A stretch of 64,000 nt of DNA, from assembly GCA_021234155.1 (NCBI GenBank), contig JAJEKV010000011.1:12503255-12567254 (forward strand), read 5' to 3'. The DNA comes from Isoetes taiwanensis. Taxonomy: Eukaryota > Streptophyta > Lycopodiopsida > Isoetales > Isoetaceae. The notes under the pieces are model-generated. The model worked only from the letters and a program-made list of their open reading frames with translations. It searched no databases and was not told the origin of the DNA. Shown here in pieces: positions 35,489 through 45,155 of the stretch. Both the position numbers and the translations under genes were made by a program. Within the stretch, counting starts at the first letter, position 1. Every line of letters starts with the position of its first letter.

Positions 35489-36950
35489 CAAGTCTGTCTG
35501 ATCCTAAGACCTTAGACTTTCTATCATGATTTTGACCTTTGCAAGAACAAAAACGTGATACAATTTGCAGCCCTAAGTACAATCAGATGCCAATGTACTT
35601 AGGCCAAAGATATGGTTGCCAAAAATAAAACTCATTATATTCTATCATCAATCTGCTACATGTTTATACAAATGCCTTTTTGTATGTAAATCCATAAATG
35701 ACTGCAGAAAGCAAGATATTGCATTCATCTTATTCAAAATATGCGAGATCTGATGTTGGGTGTTTCAATAGTATTTGGTATCAGTGCCCATCCATAGAGC
35801 TTTTAAGACATTAGAAAAAGACATGAAGTACAAGTTCAAGGAAATACATTTTACGATAAGTTAATACAATAGGAAGGACCATAAGAACACATTGCAAAGA
35901 TCTTGTGAGAATTATATTTTCTAGGATTTATAAACCACATGCTCATATTTTTCACTTTATGGAAAAGAGCAAAGGAATGCGGTTTACACATGCTCATGAA
36001 CCAAACTGCTTGTAAATAAGAACACCAGCAATATTTAACATGATTCAACTCACAAGAGTAAAATTTTGAGAATAGAAGACCCGAGAACTTACAAAGAGTA
36101 GTTGGAATATAAAACACTTACTTGAATTTTGTTGCAAACTTTTAAAAGCGTCCAAAATTTTTGAAATGACACTATAGCGGAGTAAGAAGCCCCTAATCGA
36201 TATATCAATGTATTTGAGTCACTTCATCTTTCATCTTGATGTACAACATTCCCTCCTCATTTGGCAAGGCAAGATCCCAGAGTCTTATGAAATCATAACT
36301 CCTTGTATTCACCATTCTCCTAGTACTAGAAAAAGCGCAAATGACAAAAACCACAAGGAGATGAGAGAAGAATTTTTTGGTTTGGAGCTCTTTGCTTCAT
36401 TATTTGAGTAAAGAATAGTGCGGTAGAGCTTGAGATCTAGTCTTGTTGTGTACCACATCAAATAATCTATGGAGAGATCTCGGTCTTATTGTGCACCACA
36501 GCAAATAGATAATGAAGAATCATTGAACCCTTTTGTTCAGAAGCTAGAAATTGAGCATCCTACTCCACATATTTTTGGATCTTGCTCAACGGTGAAATCC
36601 ATTTACAGAGATCTGGCCAATGTATGCAAAACAACTAATAACGGATGAAGAATCGTTGAACACTTTTGTTCAGCAACTTTGCATTTTCTAAGATCGTCAT
36701 ATAGCATTTCATATTTCTAATTTTTTGCATCCAGAATATTGATTGGCATGATGCCCCATCTTTCCACATTGCAACTTTATTTTCAAATTACTCCATTGAA
36801 TCACCATAGAAAGGTCAAATAGTGTAGTAAGTTTCACATGCCTTACTTTTTGTTTATTGTCAGGCCATGCCTATTAGAATAGCGAGTTAGCTCCAAGTCC
36901 AGGTTTCCACAATAAAATAGGTAGCACCTTGCCTTGTAGTAAGGCATTTG
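35485..36950. other. AT-rich sequence with no recognisable gene (copy 2)
   Basis: Counterpart of 5683-7140; nothing identifiable on either strand. Confidence 0.5.
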
Positions 36951-36954
36951 CTAT

Positions 36955-38040
36955 TCTGGGAAGGGACTTCATAAAGAGACACAAAACCGTAGATAGATAG
37001 GCTTATCATTCATCACAGCAGCAGGATACAATGTTTGAAGAATAGAGAGGGGTAGCCGACCATAGGAACAATATCGGGCTACCCCGGAAAAAGCAATGTG
37101 CACAGGCAGTATAGAAGGGTAATGGCGACCGCTTCTCATCGGGATAAAAAACCCCGCCCGTTCGGGTTTTCGAGGAAAACCCTAATGAAAAATGGTCGCC
37201 ACCAACCTTGAATGTGTTACTGGAGATCTGAAGGAGAGGCGGGTCGATGGCGAAACCAAGAAAAGCGGGGCGCCGGAAGGCGAGAAAAACCTGCAGCAAC
37301 ACAAAAGAACCCCTAAAAATACCCGTGAATGGTTAGAAAAACCAACATGCATGGCAGGGACGAGGCAAGCCGCACAATCAATAACTAAAACCTGCAAAGA
37401 AGAGCATATCAGAAACATAAAGAGCATCACCCAGAAGGTGGAGACGCATCACCCAACGGGTGGAAACCAACTATGCGTCACCCTCAAGGTGGAAATAAAT
37501 AGCATCACCCTCAAGGTGGAAATAAATAGCATCACCCTCAAGGTGGAAATAAATAGCGTCACCCACAGGTGGAGATAGCATCACCTGGAAGGTGGAGAAA
37601 GCATCACCCAACTGGTGGAAAATAACATATGAAAAAAAAACGGCATGATGTTGATGCAAAAAACATTATTATAGCAAAATTCAAAGTGAACAACAACAAA
37701 AGTCCCAAAAACACAAATGAAATAGGCTCGTCCCACCGAGCGCAGGGGGGAAGGGAGGAAAGCACGAGAAGGAAGAAAGCTGTATGAAGAAGGCGGATAA
37801 CCAGGTCGAAGGGGAGGAGCCTTATATAATGGCTCGTCCCTCCCGAATGGCGATCCGAGGCTGGATCGATGCGATCTGGGAAGGGACTCGCAAGAGACAC
37901 AAAAGGGCCGACTACCAGAGAACTTCCTAACTATAGGCCCAGCCGCCGCGATCGGGTAGAAGAAAACATGAGAAATAGAAATGTGTGTCACCATCACGGT
38001 GGAAATAAACAGCACCACCCACAAAAAATGGTCCAATAGA
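36955..38040. repeat. Composite repeat block (copy 2)
   Basis: Counterpart of 7144-8240. The left 32-bp repeat is altered here (GGGACTTCATAAAGAGACAC), while the right one at about 37876-37904 is kept. The minisatellite and the AAAACCCCGCCC hairpin are preserved. Confidence 0.5.
37422..37622. repeat. 27-bp minisatellite of mini-hairpins (copy 2)
   Basis: Identical in unit order and loop variation to 7612-7812. Confidence 0.8.
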
Positions 38041-38757
38041 AACCCATGTCACAAAATTGCAATGGAGTGCCAAACGCAATATTTGGGACATCCAGACACA
38101 GCTAAAGAGCAAAATATGATGTATAATGATAGCACAATACACAATGATAGTACAATGCACTGTGAAAAGAAGAGCTCAACAGCTAGCTAGAAATGAAGTT
38201 CCCGGCAAATGATGCATAATGATAGCAAGGCACAATGCACAATGATTGAAGAAGGTATATCCAGGAACAAACAATATGCCTAATCTGTCAAATGAAAAAA
38301 TCACACTAAGAACATGAAAAGTCAACCACGTCCCATAACATAAAAAGCAACTTCTCTAAGCTTGCCGGATGCATGACAATCACCAACATAATGATCAATC
38401 AATCTTTTTTTTTTTTTTTTTTGAGAGTAAGAGGTGTTTTTTCCATTAATTAATTAAAGCCATACAATGCTAGAAACTAAACTACTAATCATATATTTCA
38501 TATAAAATAGAATGATGTTAGCTAAACTAGCCCGAAATTCATTCTAAAAGTTTCTATGGTTTAGCTAAACAATACAAAATTTCACTCTCTTACTTTCTAG
38601 CGTTTGGCTAAAGAGCTCCAGGGTTGATGAAGTGCCGAAAAAAGTTAAGCTAAAATTATTATTTTTTTCCCAATTTCTTCCATTTACTTTAGCCATTTTT
38701 TTTTGAAAATGTGCTAAAAAATCGCCAAATAGCTAAGTTTAGCCCTTAAATTATTCC
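38041..38757. other. Gene-free sequence before the chromovirus (copy 2)
   Basis: Includes scattered CACAATGATAG words at 38120-38240 and a poly(T) tract at 38405-38422. No gene; near identical to 8241-8956. Confidence 0.5.
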
Positions 38758-40050
38758 ATGAGCCCAATGGCAACCCACGCGGGTTTTACAAAACCTACTT
38801 CAAGATAAAGAAGTAGTTACTATTGGCCAGGGCATGAAGAAGCGAGATAGCAAGGTACATACAGGGAGTGTCGGCTATGCCTTGACAAACCAAAGCGGAA
38901 CAACTCTGACAATTCGAGGACATTAGAGCCATTGCGATTACCAAACTCAAGTGGGAGATAATAAGCATGGACTTTATTACGGGGCTCCCTAGAACAATAA
39001 GGGGCAAAGATGCCTTAATGGTTGTAGTCGACAAATTGTCGAAGATGGCGCATTTTGTGCCTTGTAGGAGCACCGACACGGCACTAGACACAGCGGTGCT
39101 ATTCACAAAGGAGATTTTTAGGCTCCATGGGATGCCAAGAGAAATAATCTACGATAGAGATTCGAAGTTCATGAGTGCATTACAGCGGGGATCTCTTCAG
39201 CACCATCGGAACAAAATTGTCGATGAGCACGACTTATCACCCGCAGACAGATGGGCAAACGGAGCGCACCAATCGGATACTCGAAGATATGTTGCGTAAT
39301 TACGTCTGGAACAAGCAATCGAAGTGGGATGACTTCATTTACTTGGTTGAGTTTGCATACAATAGCACCAAGCAAAGTCATCCCAAATGTCGCCGTTATG
39401 ATCAACTCACTGGCTATCGATTGCTTGACACGGACACTTGGCACAACCACATTGTCCAAGGTAGAAATATCAGCCGGATGCTCACGAGATGCAACAATTG
39501 GTTGAAGAGGTGCGAGGATATCTCCTAGCGACAAGAAGCGAGCAAAAGAGCATAGCTGATCGGGCGCCCCGAAACGATAAAGAGAGTTCCAAGTAGGGGA
39601 CAATGTTTGGCTAAAGATAAAAGTCAAACAAAAGCTCTCGCATCGGCAATTGCAAAGCTTGCTCCAAGGTGGGCTGGTCCATTTAAAATTGTCAAAGAGT
39701 AGGTAACCAAGCCTACAAATTGGACTTACCAAGCACACCTCAAGATCCATAGAGTCTTTCACGTAAGTCTCCTAAAGAAACACACTCTAATCGGAGGAAG
39801 TATTGGAACACCGAGCTTCTTGGAATTAGCGGACGATCAACTTGAGATTGTTCTGAGGTTCTTCTCGACCCGATCTTATAAGAAGGCGAGATCTCAATTT
39901 CTCCGATACCTTGTGAAATGGACACACTTACCGGTGGAGGGCCTTCATGGGGTACTACAATCCGGATCTGGAGAAGCAGTACCCACAATTCATGGAGCAA
40001 TGCAAGGGTCAGCTCGTCAAAAGTGGTGGACTCGAACCGATGGGTGAGTG
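38758..40050 (+). pseudogene. Ty3/gypsy chromovirus integrase and chromodomain remnant (copy 2)
   Basis: The zinc-finger part is frame-broken here. The core is clear: [20 protein letters not shown] from 38967, [10 protein letters not shown] for the second Asp, then [19 protein letters not shown] with the catalytic Glu in place (39175 frame). The C-terminal chromodomain is better than in copy 1: SYKKARSQFLRYLVKWTHLP at about 39873-39932, then aromatic and acidic residues in a neighbouring frame. A chromodomain after integrase places the element among chromoviruses, which target marked chromatin. Upstream pol is missing. Confidence 0.88.
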
Positions 40051-40759
40051 AGGTAAAAGTAGGAGTCTACTTCCGATGCCACGAGTAGTCAGCTTGAGAA
40101 AAGAGGTCATTCGGGAATGCATTAATAGGAAAAGCACCTCTAGCCCCATATATGTTTTGATAGGAGGAATCATCCTTCACGCCCCCATATCACGGGAAGG
40201 ACCTCATCCTCCACGATGGGCAACTAAAGGTGTAGGCATGGCGGCATATAGGCATGATAGGGGCTGTCTCCCGCGGCCGATGGAAGAAGCATCCTCTTCC
40301 TATCTTAGGAGATTAGTCGCACATTCATGTAGATAGGTGGGGTGGTCACCATATAACCAAAAATTTTATTAATAATTAAATGATACTAACGTAGTGTTGA
40401 ACCTGTGAGCCAATAGAGGCAATGAGCAGTGTGGAGGTTGCACTACAACACCTTAGTATATATGTCTTGAATAAATGCTACAAGGGGACGAGAATCTTAA
40501 GAACACTTTTTGTGATGTTCAATCTTGATAATTTAAACTTGATATTTTAATGTTGATAATTTTACCTAATGTTGAATTAAGGCATAAATTAAATGCCTTA
40601 CCATGTGGTGATTATAAACATTGCAATTGGAATTTTAAATATTATCTTATAATAATTACATTAATTACATGTACCATCAAGCTTCCTTTTGCGGTATCTT
40701 TCCAAGGTGGGGAGACTTCGTGATCTTTGCCGGACGGCATCAATCCAAGGTGGGGAGAA
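40051..40759 (+). other. Chromovirus 3' non-coding region and polypurine tract (copy 2)
   Basis: No protein. It ends CCAAGGTGGGGAGAA just before the LTR start, with a second purine tract about 45 bp upstream. Confidence 0.6.
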
Positions 40760-42430
40760 TGTGGCGTTCTAGGATAATATCGGCATGAATACGTATATTA
40801 TCGCGACCGTCACTAGTGCGATGTCGACTTAGAGGCGACATGTATGCGCGCCGACCATAAAGGGGTAGTACCCTAGGGTACAACCTTGTGACCATTATAT
40901 TGCACATGCTAAGACCACATGTGAATATAATATCCTTTTGCCATGTGGCAATAGCCCATTAACCAATCAGGGCCAGCCCTAAAAAGTCGTGGGGATAAAG
41001 GGGCATAAACCCTAAAAGGGAAACCCTTTCAGTTCCCAGCCCCATAAGTCAGATTGGAGCAGCAGTGGACGTTTTCTCGCGTGAACGGTAGCAGAGGAAC
41101 CGACATTTCTTAGCAGCAGCTCCATCCAAGCCAGCAATCTCGAGATTCAGACATGGGCCTTGAGGAGGAGTGGAAGCCAGCCAAGAAGCGGTTAGTGGTT
41201 GATCCGATAGTTAGATCGAGTTTTCAGTCCTCATTCCATAGGATTAGTGTTCATTCTTGGCTATGGCGACCCCTCTGACCCTAAGAATGATAGATACTAA
41301 CAAAGGAACCTAACCATGTATGATTAGGTAGATTAGAATAGATATATTCTATTGTTTTGATTCTGTTGTGATGTTATTGTGACATTCTATCGCCACTCTT
41401 GTGTATTGGGAAGGGGGTAGAGACCCGAGCCCAAGTAGTTGTATGATCATAGTTTTAGCCCATTAATTCCCAATTAATGCGGCACATTACATAGAGCCCG
41501 CTGGTTTGTGGGTGGCCCGAGCTAGACCGTGACAAGGGAGGACTTGTCTATTCCGCGGTTGATCCCTGGCGTAAAGATGGCGGGAACATTGTGAGCTAGG
41601 CGATACCACAACGCTGCGTGAGGGGAGGGCGGGGTATGGGCTCGACACTTTCGTGGGGTGATCGCGTTAAGCCTTCCGGTGAGTTCAAGTCATTATCTGA
41701 CGGTGGCTCTCTAGCTTCGCCCGTGGATAGCATGAACCTTCGGAGGAGAGATCTCCTCCTGCCTCATTGGGGCTGGGAGATACAACCCGGTGGTAGTAGC
41801 CCCCACGGCTATTCACCCGGCGGGCCCTACGGTGGGGCTCAATACTTTTCACCCTATCTGCGGAGTATGCGGGGGAGGGGATTATGGAGTGGACTACCCA
41901 ACGGCCATGTTCCTTTGCCGACCAAATCCATTTGCCATGACTTACATGCATTGCTCTCACGAGACCCCAAAGGCTGTCGGTCGATCCCCATGAGTCGAGC
42001 ACGGGTAGGTTCCTCCCTATGTTATGTTGATGTCTTGATGTGTGATGCGACCATTGTGATATGGTGGACCACCCTTGAGGTGGGTATATTATTATTGTTC
42101 GATGCTATGTGCTCATATTTTGTTTTACGCTTCCGTTGCTAGGTCGATCAGGGGAGCGGGATGAATATTGCGTCCATTCTTCCCGTCGGGTTCTTAGCCA
42201 CCATCGAGGGCCGATGTTAGGTGGACGGACCTCACATCAGCGGACGAATCTTTGGTTTGAGGATGATCTCCGGTTTATATCTGTCGGGGCATCGATATAT
42301 GAGCGAGGAACCGTCTACAATGGTATCGAGCTCTGATCTTGGCAGACCAGGATCGAGCACTGACCGAAACCCTATAGGGAACTAACTCATCTAGACATTC
42401 AGTCTTGGAGATAAAAGCCCAAGCACAAAC
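40760..42430 (+). repeat. Chromovirus 3' LTR (copy 2, right end unresolved)
   Basis: Begins TGTGGCGTTCTAGG. The 5' LTR is outside the window or lost, so the right border is approximate. No gene inside; the 174-residue frame near 41618 is composition only. Confidence 0.55.
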
Positions 42431-42576
42431 CTCGAGTAGCGGGAAAATTTTTTTCTCCCGGGGTAGAGTTAGTAATTATCTAAGATTAGGATAATTAGAG
42501 AACATAGGTAAGATAGAACAAACAGTCGAAATAGCACTTAAGAGATCCTACTAAATTTCAAGCACTTTTGGCCAAT

Positions 42577-42643
42577 GACTCCAAGAGTGCGCCAGGAGCA
42601 TGTTAGGTTCAGACCTAATGGCCCTCTCGCGCACTCTTAGAGT
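42577..42643. repeat. Nested hairpin element HP1 (copy 2)
   Basis: Left arm GACTCCAAGAGTGCGC, right arm GCGCACTCTTAGAGT. The inner arms TTAGGTTC/AGACCTAA leave a small imperfect stem. 67 bp. Confidence 0.88.
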
Positions 42644-42790
42644 AATCACCCCATATGAACCCTAGAACTTGACCTTAGGAACTCCAAATGGTAAAATAAA
42701 AGATGAAATCCCAATCAAAAAGCTCGAAATAGCTAGGATTGTATGTTAAAACATCGAAAAACATTAAGTACAAGTCACTTTTGGAACAAC

Positions 42791-42858
42791 GACTCCAAGA
42801 GTGCGCCAGAGCATAGTTAGGTTCCGACCTAACACCCCTCCCGCGCACTCTTAGAGTC
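42791..42858. repeat. Nested hairpin element HP2 (copy 2)
   Basis: 68 bp, intact outer arms, inner GTTAGGTTC/GACCTAAC. It starts 214 bp after HP1. Confidence 0.9.
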
Positions 42859-43001
42859 ATCCCTAAAAGTGATCCTTAAAATTGATTATAAATTAATCAA
42901 AGGGTCAAAGTAATAATAGGATCTTGCTTAGAATGCTTAAATTAGTGGGTAACAGCATGTAAATTGTGTAAATTGGATGTGTTGGAGCAGAGAAGGCCGA
43001 C

Positions 43002-43068
43002 GACTCCAAGAGTGCGCCAGACCACAGTTAGGTCCCGACCTAACCCCCTCCTCGCGCACTCTTAGAGC
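43002..43068. repeat. Nested hairpin element HP3 (copy 2)
   Basis: 67 bp, starting 211 bp after HP2 and ending 104 bp upstream of the TATA box of the H3-like gene. Inner arms GTTAGGTC/GACCTAAC are perfect. Confidence 0.9.
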
Positions 43069-43171
43069 CATTCGAAGAAGCAGCACCAAACAAGACCCCA
43101 ATTTCGCCCAAGAGGAGGAGACTTTCGCCAGCAAACCAACCAGAAGACTAGTTCGACCAAACCCTAAAACC

Positions 43172-43178
43172 TATAAAT
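43172..43178 (+). promoter_or_regulatory. TATA box of H3-like gene (copy 2)
   Basis: TATAAAT, 105 bp upstream of the ATG, directly after an ACCCTAAAAC telo-box-like motif. Identical spacing in copy 1. Confidence 0.65.
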
Positions 43179-43282
43179 TACGGGACATAGGCTCATTTTT
43201 TAGGTTTCTTCCGTGCTTCCACGAGCTCCTTCTCATTAGCCGATCTTTTGGCGCCCTGCTCCAACTCAGACGCTGTCATACA

Positions 43283-43624
43283 ATGGCTAGGACCAAACAA
43301 ACCGCCCGCAAGCCAAAGAAGAACGATAGGCCCAGCGCCCAAGTGCTCGCAGCAGAACAGAAGCTCAAAGATGCTGACGACAAACTGAAGGCGGACATGG
43401 AGAGGAGGCCTAGGTATTACAGGAATTTGGAGAAGAGGCGGAGGAAAGAAGAAAAGGCCAAGAAGAAAGAAGAAAAGGCAAAGAGAAGAGAGGAAAGAGC
43501 AAAGAGGAAGGAGGAGAAAGCGAGAAGAAAAGCAGATGAGGAGGTCCCAGAAGCAGAAGACGACCAATGGCGGGAACAAAGAACCAAGAATAGAGAGGAT
43601 CCCGACCCCAAAGGAAAAAGGTAA
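43283..43624 (+). CDS. Giant histone H3-like protein, N-terminal ORF (H3 tail plus charged helix)
   Basis: 113 codons from ATG at 43283 to TAA at 43622-43624. I chose this start, not the longer frame from 42977, because the longer one would translate hairpin HP3 and the promoter. Residues 1-10 are MARTKQTARK, identical to the start of canonical histone H3, including Lys4 and Lys9. Position 10 after Met removal is Pro instead of Ser. From about residue 40 to 85 a Lys/Glu/Arg heptad-like repeat (KKEEKAKRREERAKRKEEK) should form a long charged helix. The final part is acidic then basic (EVPEAEDDQ ... DPKGKR). The stop overlaps the next ORF as TAATG. One extra A in the A5 run at 43615-43619 would fuse the two frames into a 393-residue protein. 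Confidence 0.85.
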   Translation: MARTKQTARKPKKNDRPSAQVLAAEQKLKDADDKLKADMERRPRYYRNLEKRRRKEEKAKKKEEKAKRREERAKRKEEKARRKADEEVPEAEDDQWREQRTKNREDPDPKGKR

Positions 43625-44463
43625 TGACTCAAGAGCCCCCACGTAAGAAGAGGAGAACCTCGGTCGGCGTAACCATAAAAGAACCAACCGAAGACGAACA
43701 ACCCCCAGCTTCGTCAGAAGACACTGATGATATAGCGGAATTCTTGGAGGCAACCCTTCTCGGAACGGGAGAATCCTCACAGCAGAAGCCTAACCCTCAA
43801 CCTGAAACAGATGAAATCCGCGAGGAAGAGCCAATCCCAACTCCAAACGCAGCTGAGACACAGATTAACCTACCCCCGCCGTTGCCCCCACCATTTTTGG
43901 AATGGCAAGAAGCAAAGAAGCTAGATGCAGAGAAGGCAGCCGGCAAGAAAGCAACCAAAATCGCCCGGGAGTCGTACACTTTGGGGCCGGAAAGGAGGTA
44001 CAAGAAAGAATTGGCAGACTACAAAGTATATAAGAAGATGCACGAGGACTACGTCGCCTATTACGAAGCAAATAGAGTCAAAGCAGTCGAAGGAGGGAGG
44101 CCAACTCGAGAAGCATTCCAGCTCAAACCCCCGCCAGAACTGCCAGAACCCCCCAAGAAGCCTGTGAAGAGATCCCAAGACTCTCCTTTTGCCAGAGCAC
44201 TACGAGAAATCAAACACTTCCAAAGGAGCTACGGATTCCTCATCCCAAGAGCAGCATTCCAGAGGTTCGTCCGAGAAATCTTGTGGGAGTTCGACCCCAA
44301 CAAGCGAGTAACCAACGACATGTTACTCGCTTTACAAGAAGCAGCAGAGATGGAGGTCGTACAGCACTTCGAAGATTCATTGGCATGCACTCTCCATGCA
44401 AAAAGAGTCACCCTTCAACCAAAGGATATGAAATTGGCGAAATACATCAAGAGGAAAGACTAA
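43624..44463 (+). CDS. Giant histone H3-like protein, C-terminal ORF (histone fold)
   Basis: 279 codons from ATG 43624, overlapping the previous stop by one base. Residues 5-11 (PPRKKRR) look like a nuclear-localisation signal, 20-70 are acidic, and 82-90 are proline-rich (LPPPLPPP). Residues 91-151 have aromatic and LGPE-x-R spacing like an HMG box. Residues 190-279 align without internal gaps to H3 from Ala47 to the C terminus: ALREIKHFQ, LIPRAAFQRFVREI, LALQEAAE, HAKRVTLQPKD. Kept are Cys110, His113, Lys115 and Lys122. Changed are Lys56 to Arg and Lys79 to Asp. Loop 1 has H3 length, not the longer loop of CENH3. Expected role is a chromatin component pairing with H4. It is a divergent variant unlike any H3 I know. 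Confidence 0.88.
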   Translation: MTQEPPRKKRRTSVGVTIKEPTEDEQPPASSEDTDDIAEFLEATLLGTGESSQQKPNPQPETDEIREEEPIPTPNAAETQINLPPPLPPPFLEWQEAKKLDAEKAAGKKATKIARESYTLGPERRYKKELADYKVYKKMHEDYVAYYEANRVKAVEGGRPTREAFQLKPPPELPEPPKKPVKRSQDSPFARALREIKHFQRSYGFLIPRAAFQRFVREILWEFDPNKRVTNDMLLALQEAAEMEVVQHFEDSLACTLHAKRVTLQPKDMKLAKYIKRKD

Positions 44464-44571
44464 TAGAAGGAAAATCTGATGTATAAAATTTTGAATAATA
44501 AAATATATAGTCGTTTTGTGCATTCATTAGGCACAGTATTAGTTTTGAGCAATTGGAGTAATTTAGCCAGC

Positions 44572-44639
44572 GACTCCAAGAGTGCGCCAGAGCATAGTTA
44601 GGTCCCGACCTAACCTCCTCCTCGCGCACTCTTAGAGTC
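44572..44639. repeat. Nested hairpin element HP4 (copy 2)
   Basis: 68 bp, 15 of 16 outer pairs and 8 of 8 inner pairs. It begins 109 bp after the H3-like stop codon and could act as a transcript end or boundary; that is inference. Confidence 0.92.
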
Positions 44640-44782
44640 ATCCGGCCAACTGCTGCCTTGATTAACCTTATTTGTTCAAAACGTGGTAATTAAACAAAGA
44701 AACTCGCAATTAAGAAGAAAAAGTAATAGGAATTACCCCTTCCAGCGGACATTTTTGCAGCCATAGACACAAATATGCGAGC

Positions 44783-44850
44783 GACTCCAAGAGTGCGCCA
44801 GAGCATACTTAGGTCCCAACCTAACACCCCTCCCGCGCACTCTTAGAGTC
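44783..44850. repeat. Nested hairpin element HP5 (copy 2)
   Basis: 68 bp, starting 211 bp after HP4. Inner arms CTTAGGTC/CAACCTAA carry mismatches. It lies about 180 bp upstream of the next TATA box. Confidence 0.9.
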
Positions 44851-45032
44851 GCCCGACTTTCCCAAGTTCATAACTTGAGCTAGACATACCCAAAACGACC
44901 AAAATTTGTTGCATTAGAACCCTGAGACTGTAGACAAGCCACTTCTAGACTCAAATTAACCAAGAAACATTGGCCTTCATCCCAAATGTCAGGAGTTTTA
45001 GAAACCCTAAAAATTTTAGGGCATAAATTCCC

Positions 45033-45040
45033 TATATATA
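45033..45040 (+). promoter_or_regulatory. TATA box of the downstream unknown gene (copy 2)
   Basis: TATATATA after a telo-box palindrome (AAACCCTAAAAATTTTAGGG), with ATG at about 45156. Same layout as copy 1. Confidence 0.6.
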
Positions 45041-45155
45041 CCCGCATAACCCCTAAACCTCAACCACAGCACTGCTCCTGCGATTGAGGCGATCTTCCAG
45101 CTTACTCAGGCGCCCCCACTTCCGTTTGATATCGGCAAGATGCGGCTCTTACGCC

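Noticed and set aside
43621-43720. A short intron joining tail and fold (donor AAG|GTAATG to acceptor CTTCGTCAG)
   Set aside because: The donor is good but the acceptor leaves the wrong phase (two plus two bases), giving a stop soon after; other acceptors in phase have no pyrimidine tract.
43283-44463. Calling the H3-like gene a centromeric CENH3
   Set aside because: LIPRAAF is CENH3-like, but loop 1 has the canonical H3 length (15 residues between VREI and LALQEAAE), the tail is an exact ARTKQTARK, and the C-terminal HAKRVT...PKD is H3-like. Location at centromeres cannot be judged from sequence.
44572-44639. HP4 as an animal-type histone mRNA 3' stem-loop
   Set aside because: The metazoan signal is a 6-bp stem with a 4-nt loop and a purine-rich downstream element. 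This is a 68-bp nested palindrome that also occurs upstream of the gene, and plant histone mRNAs are polyadenylated.
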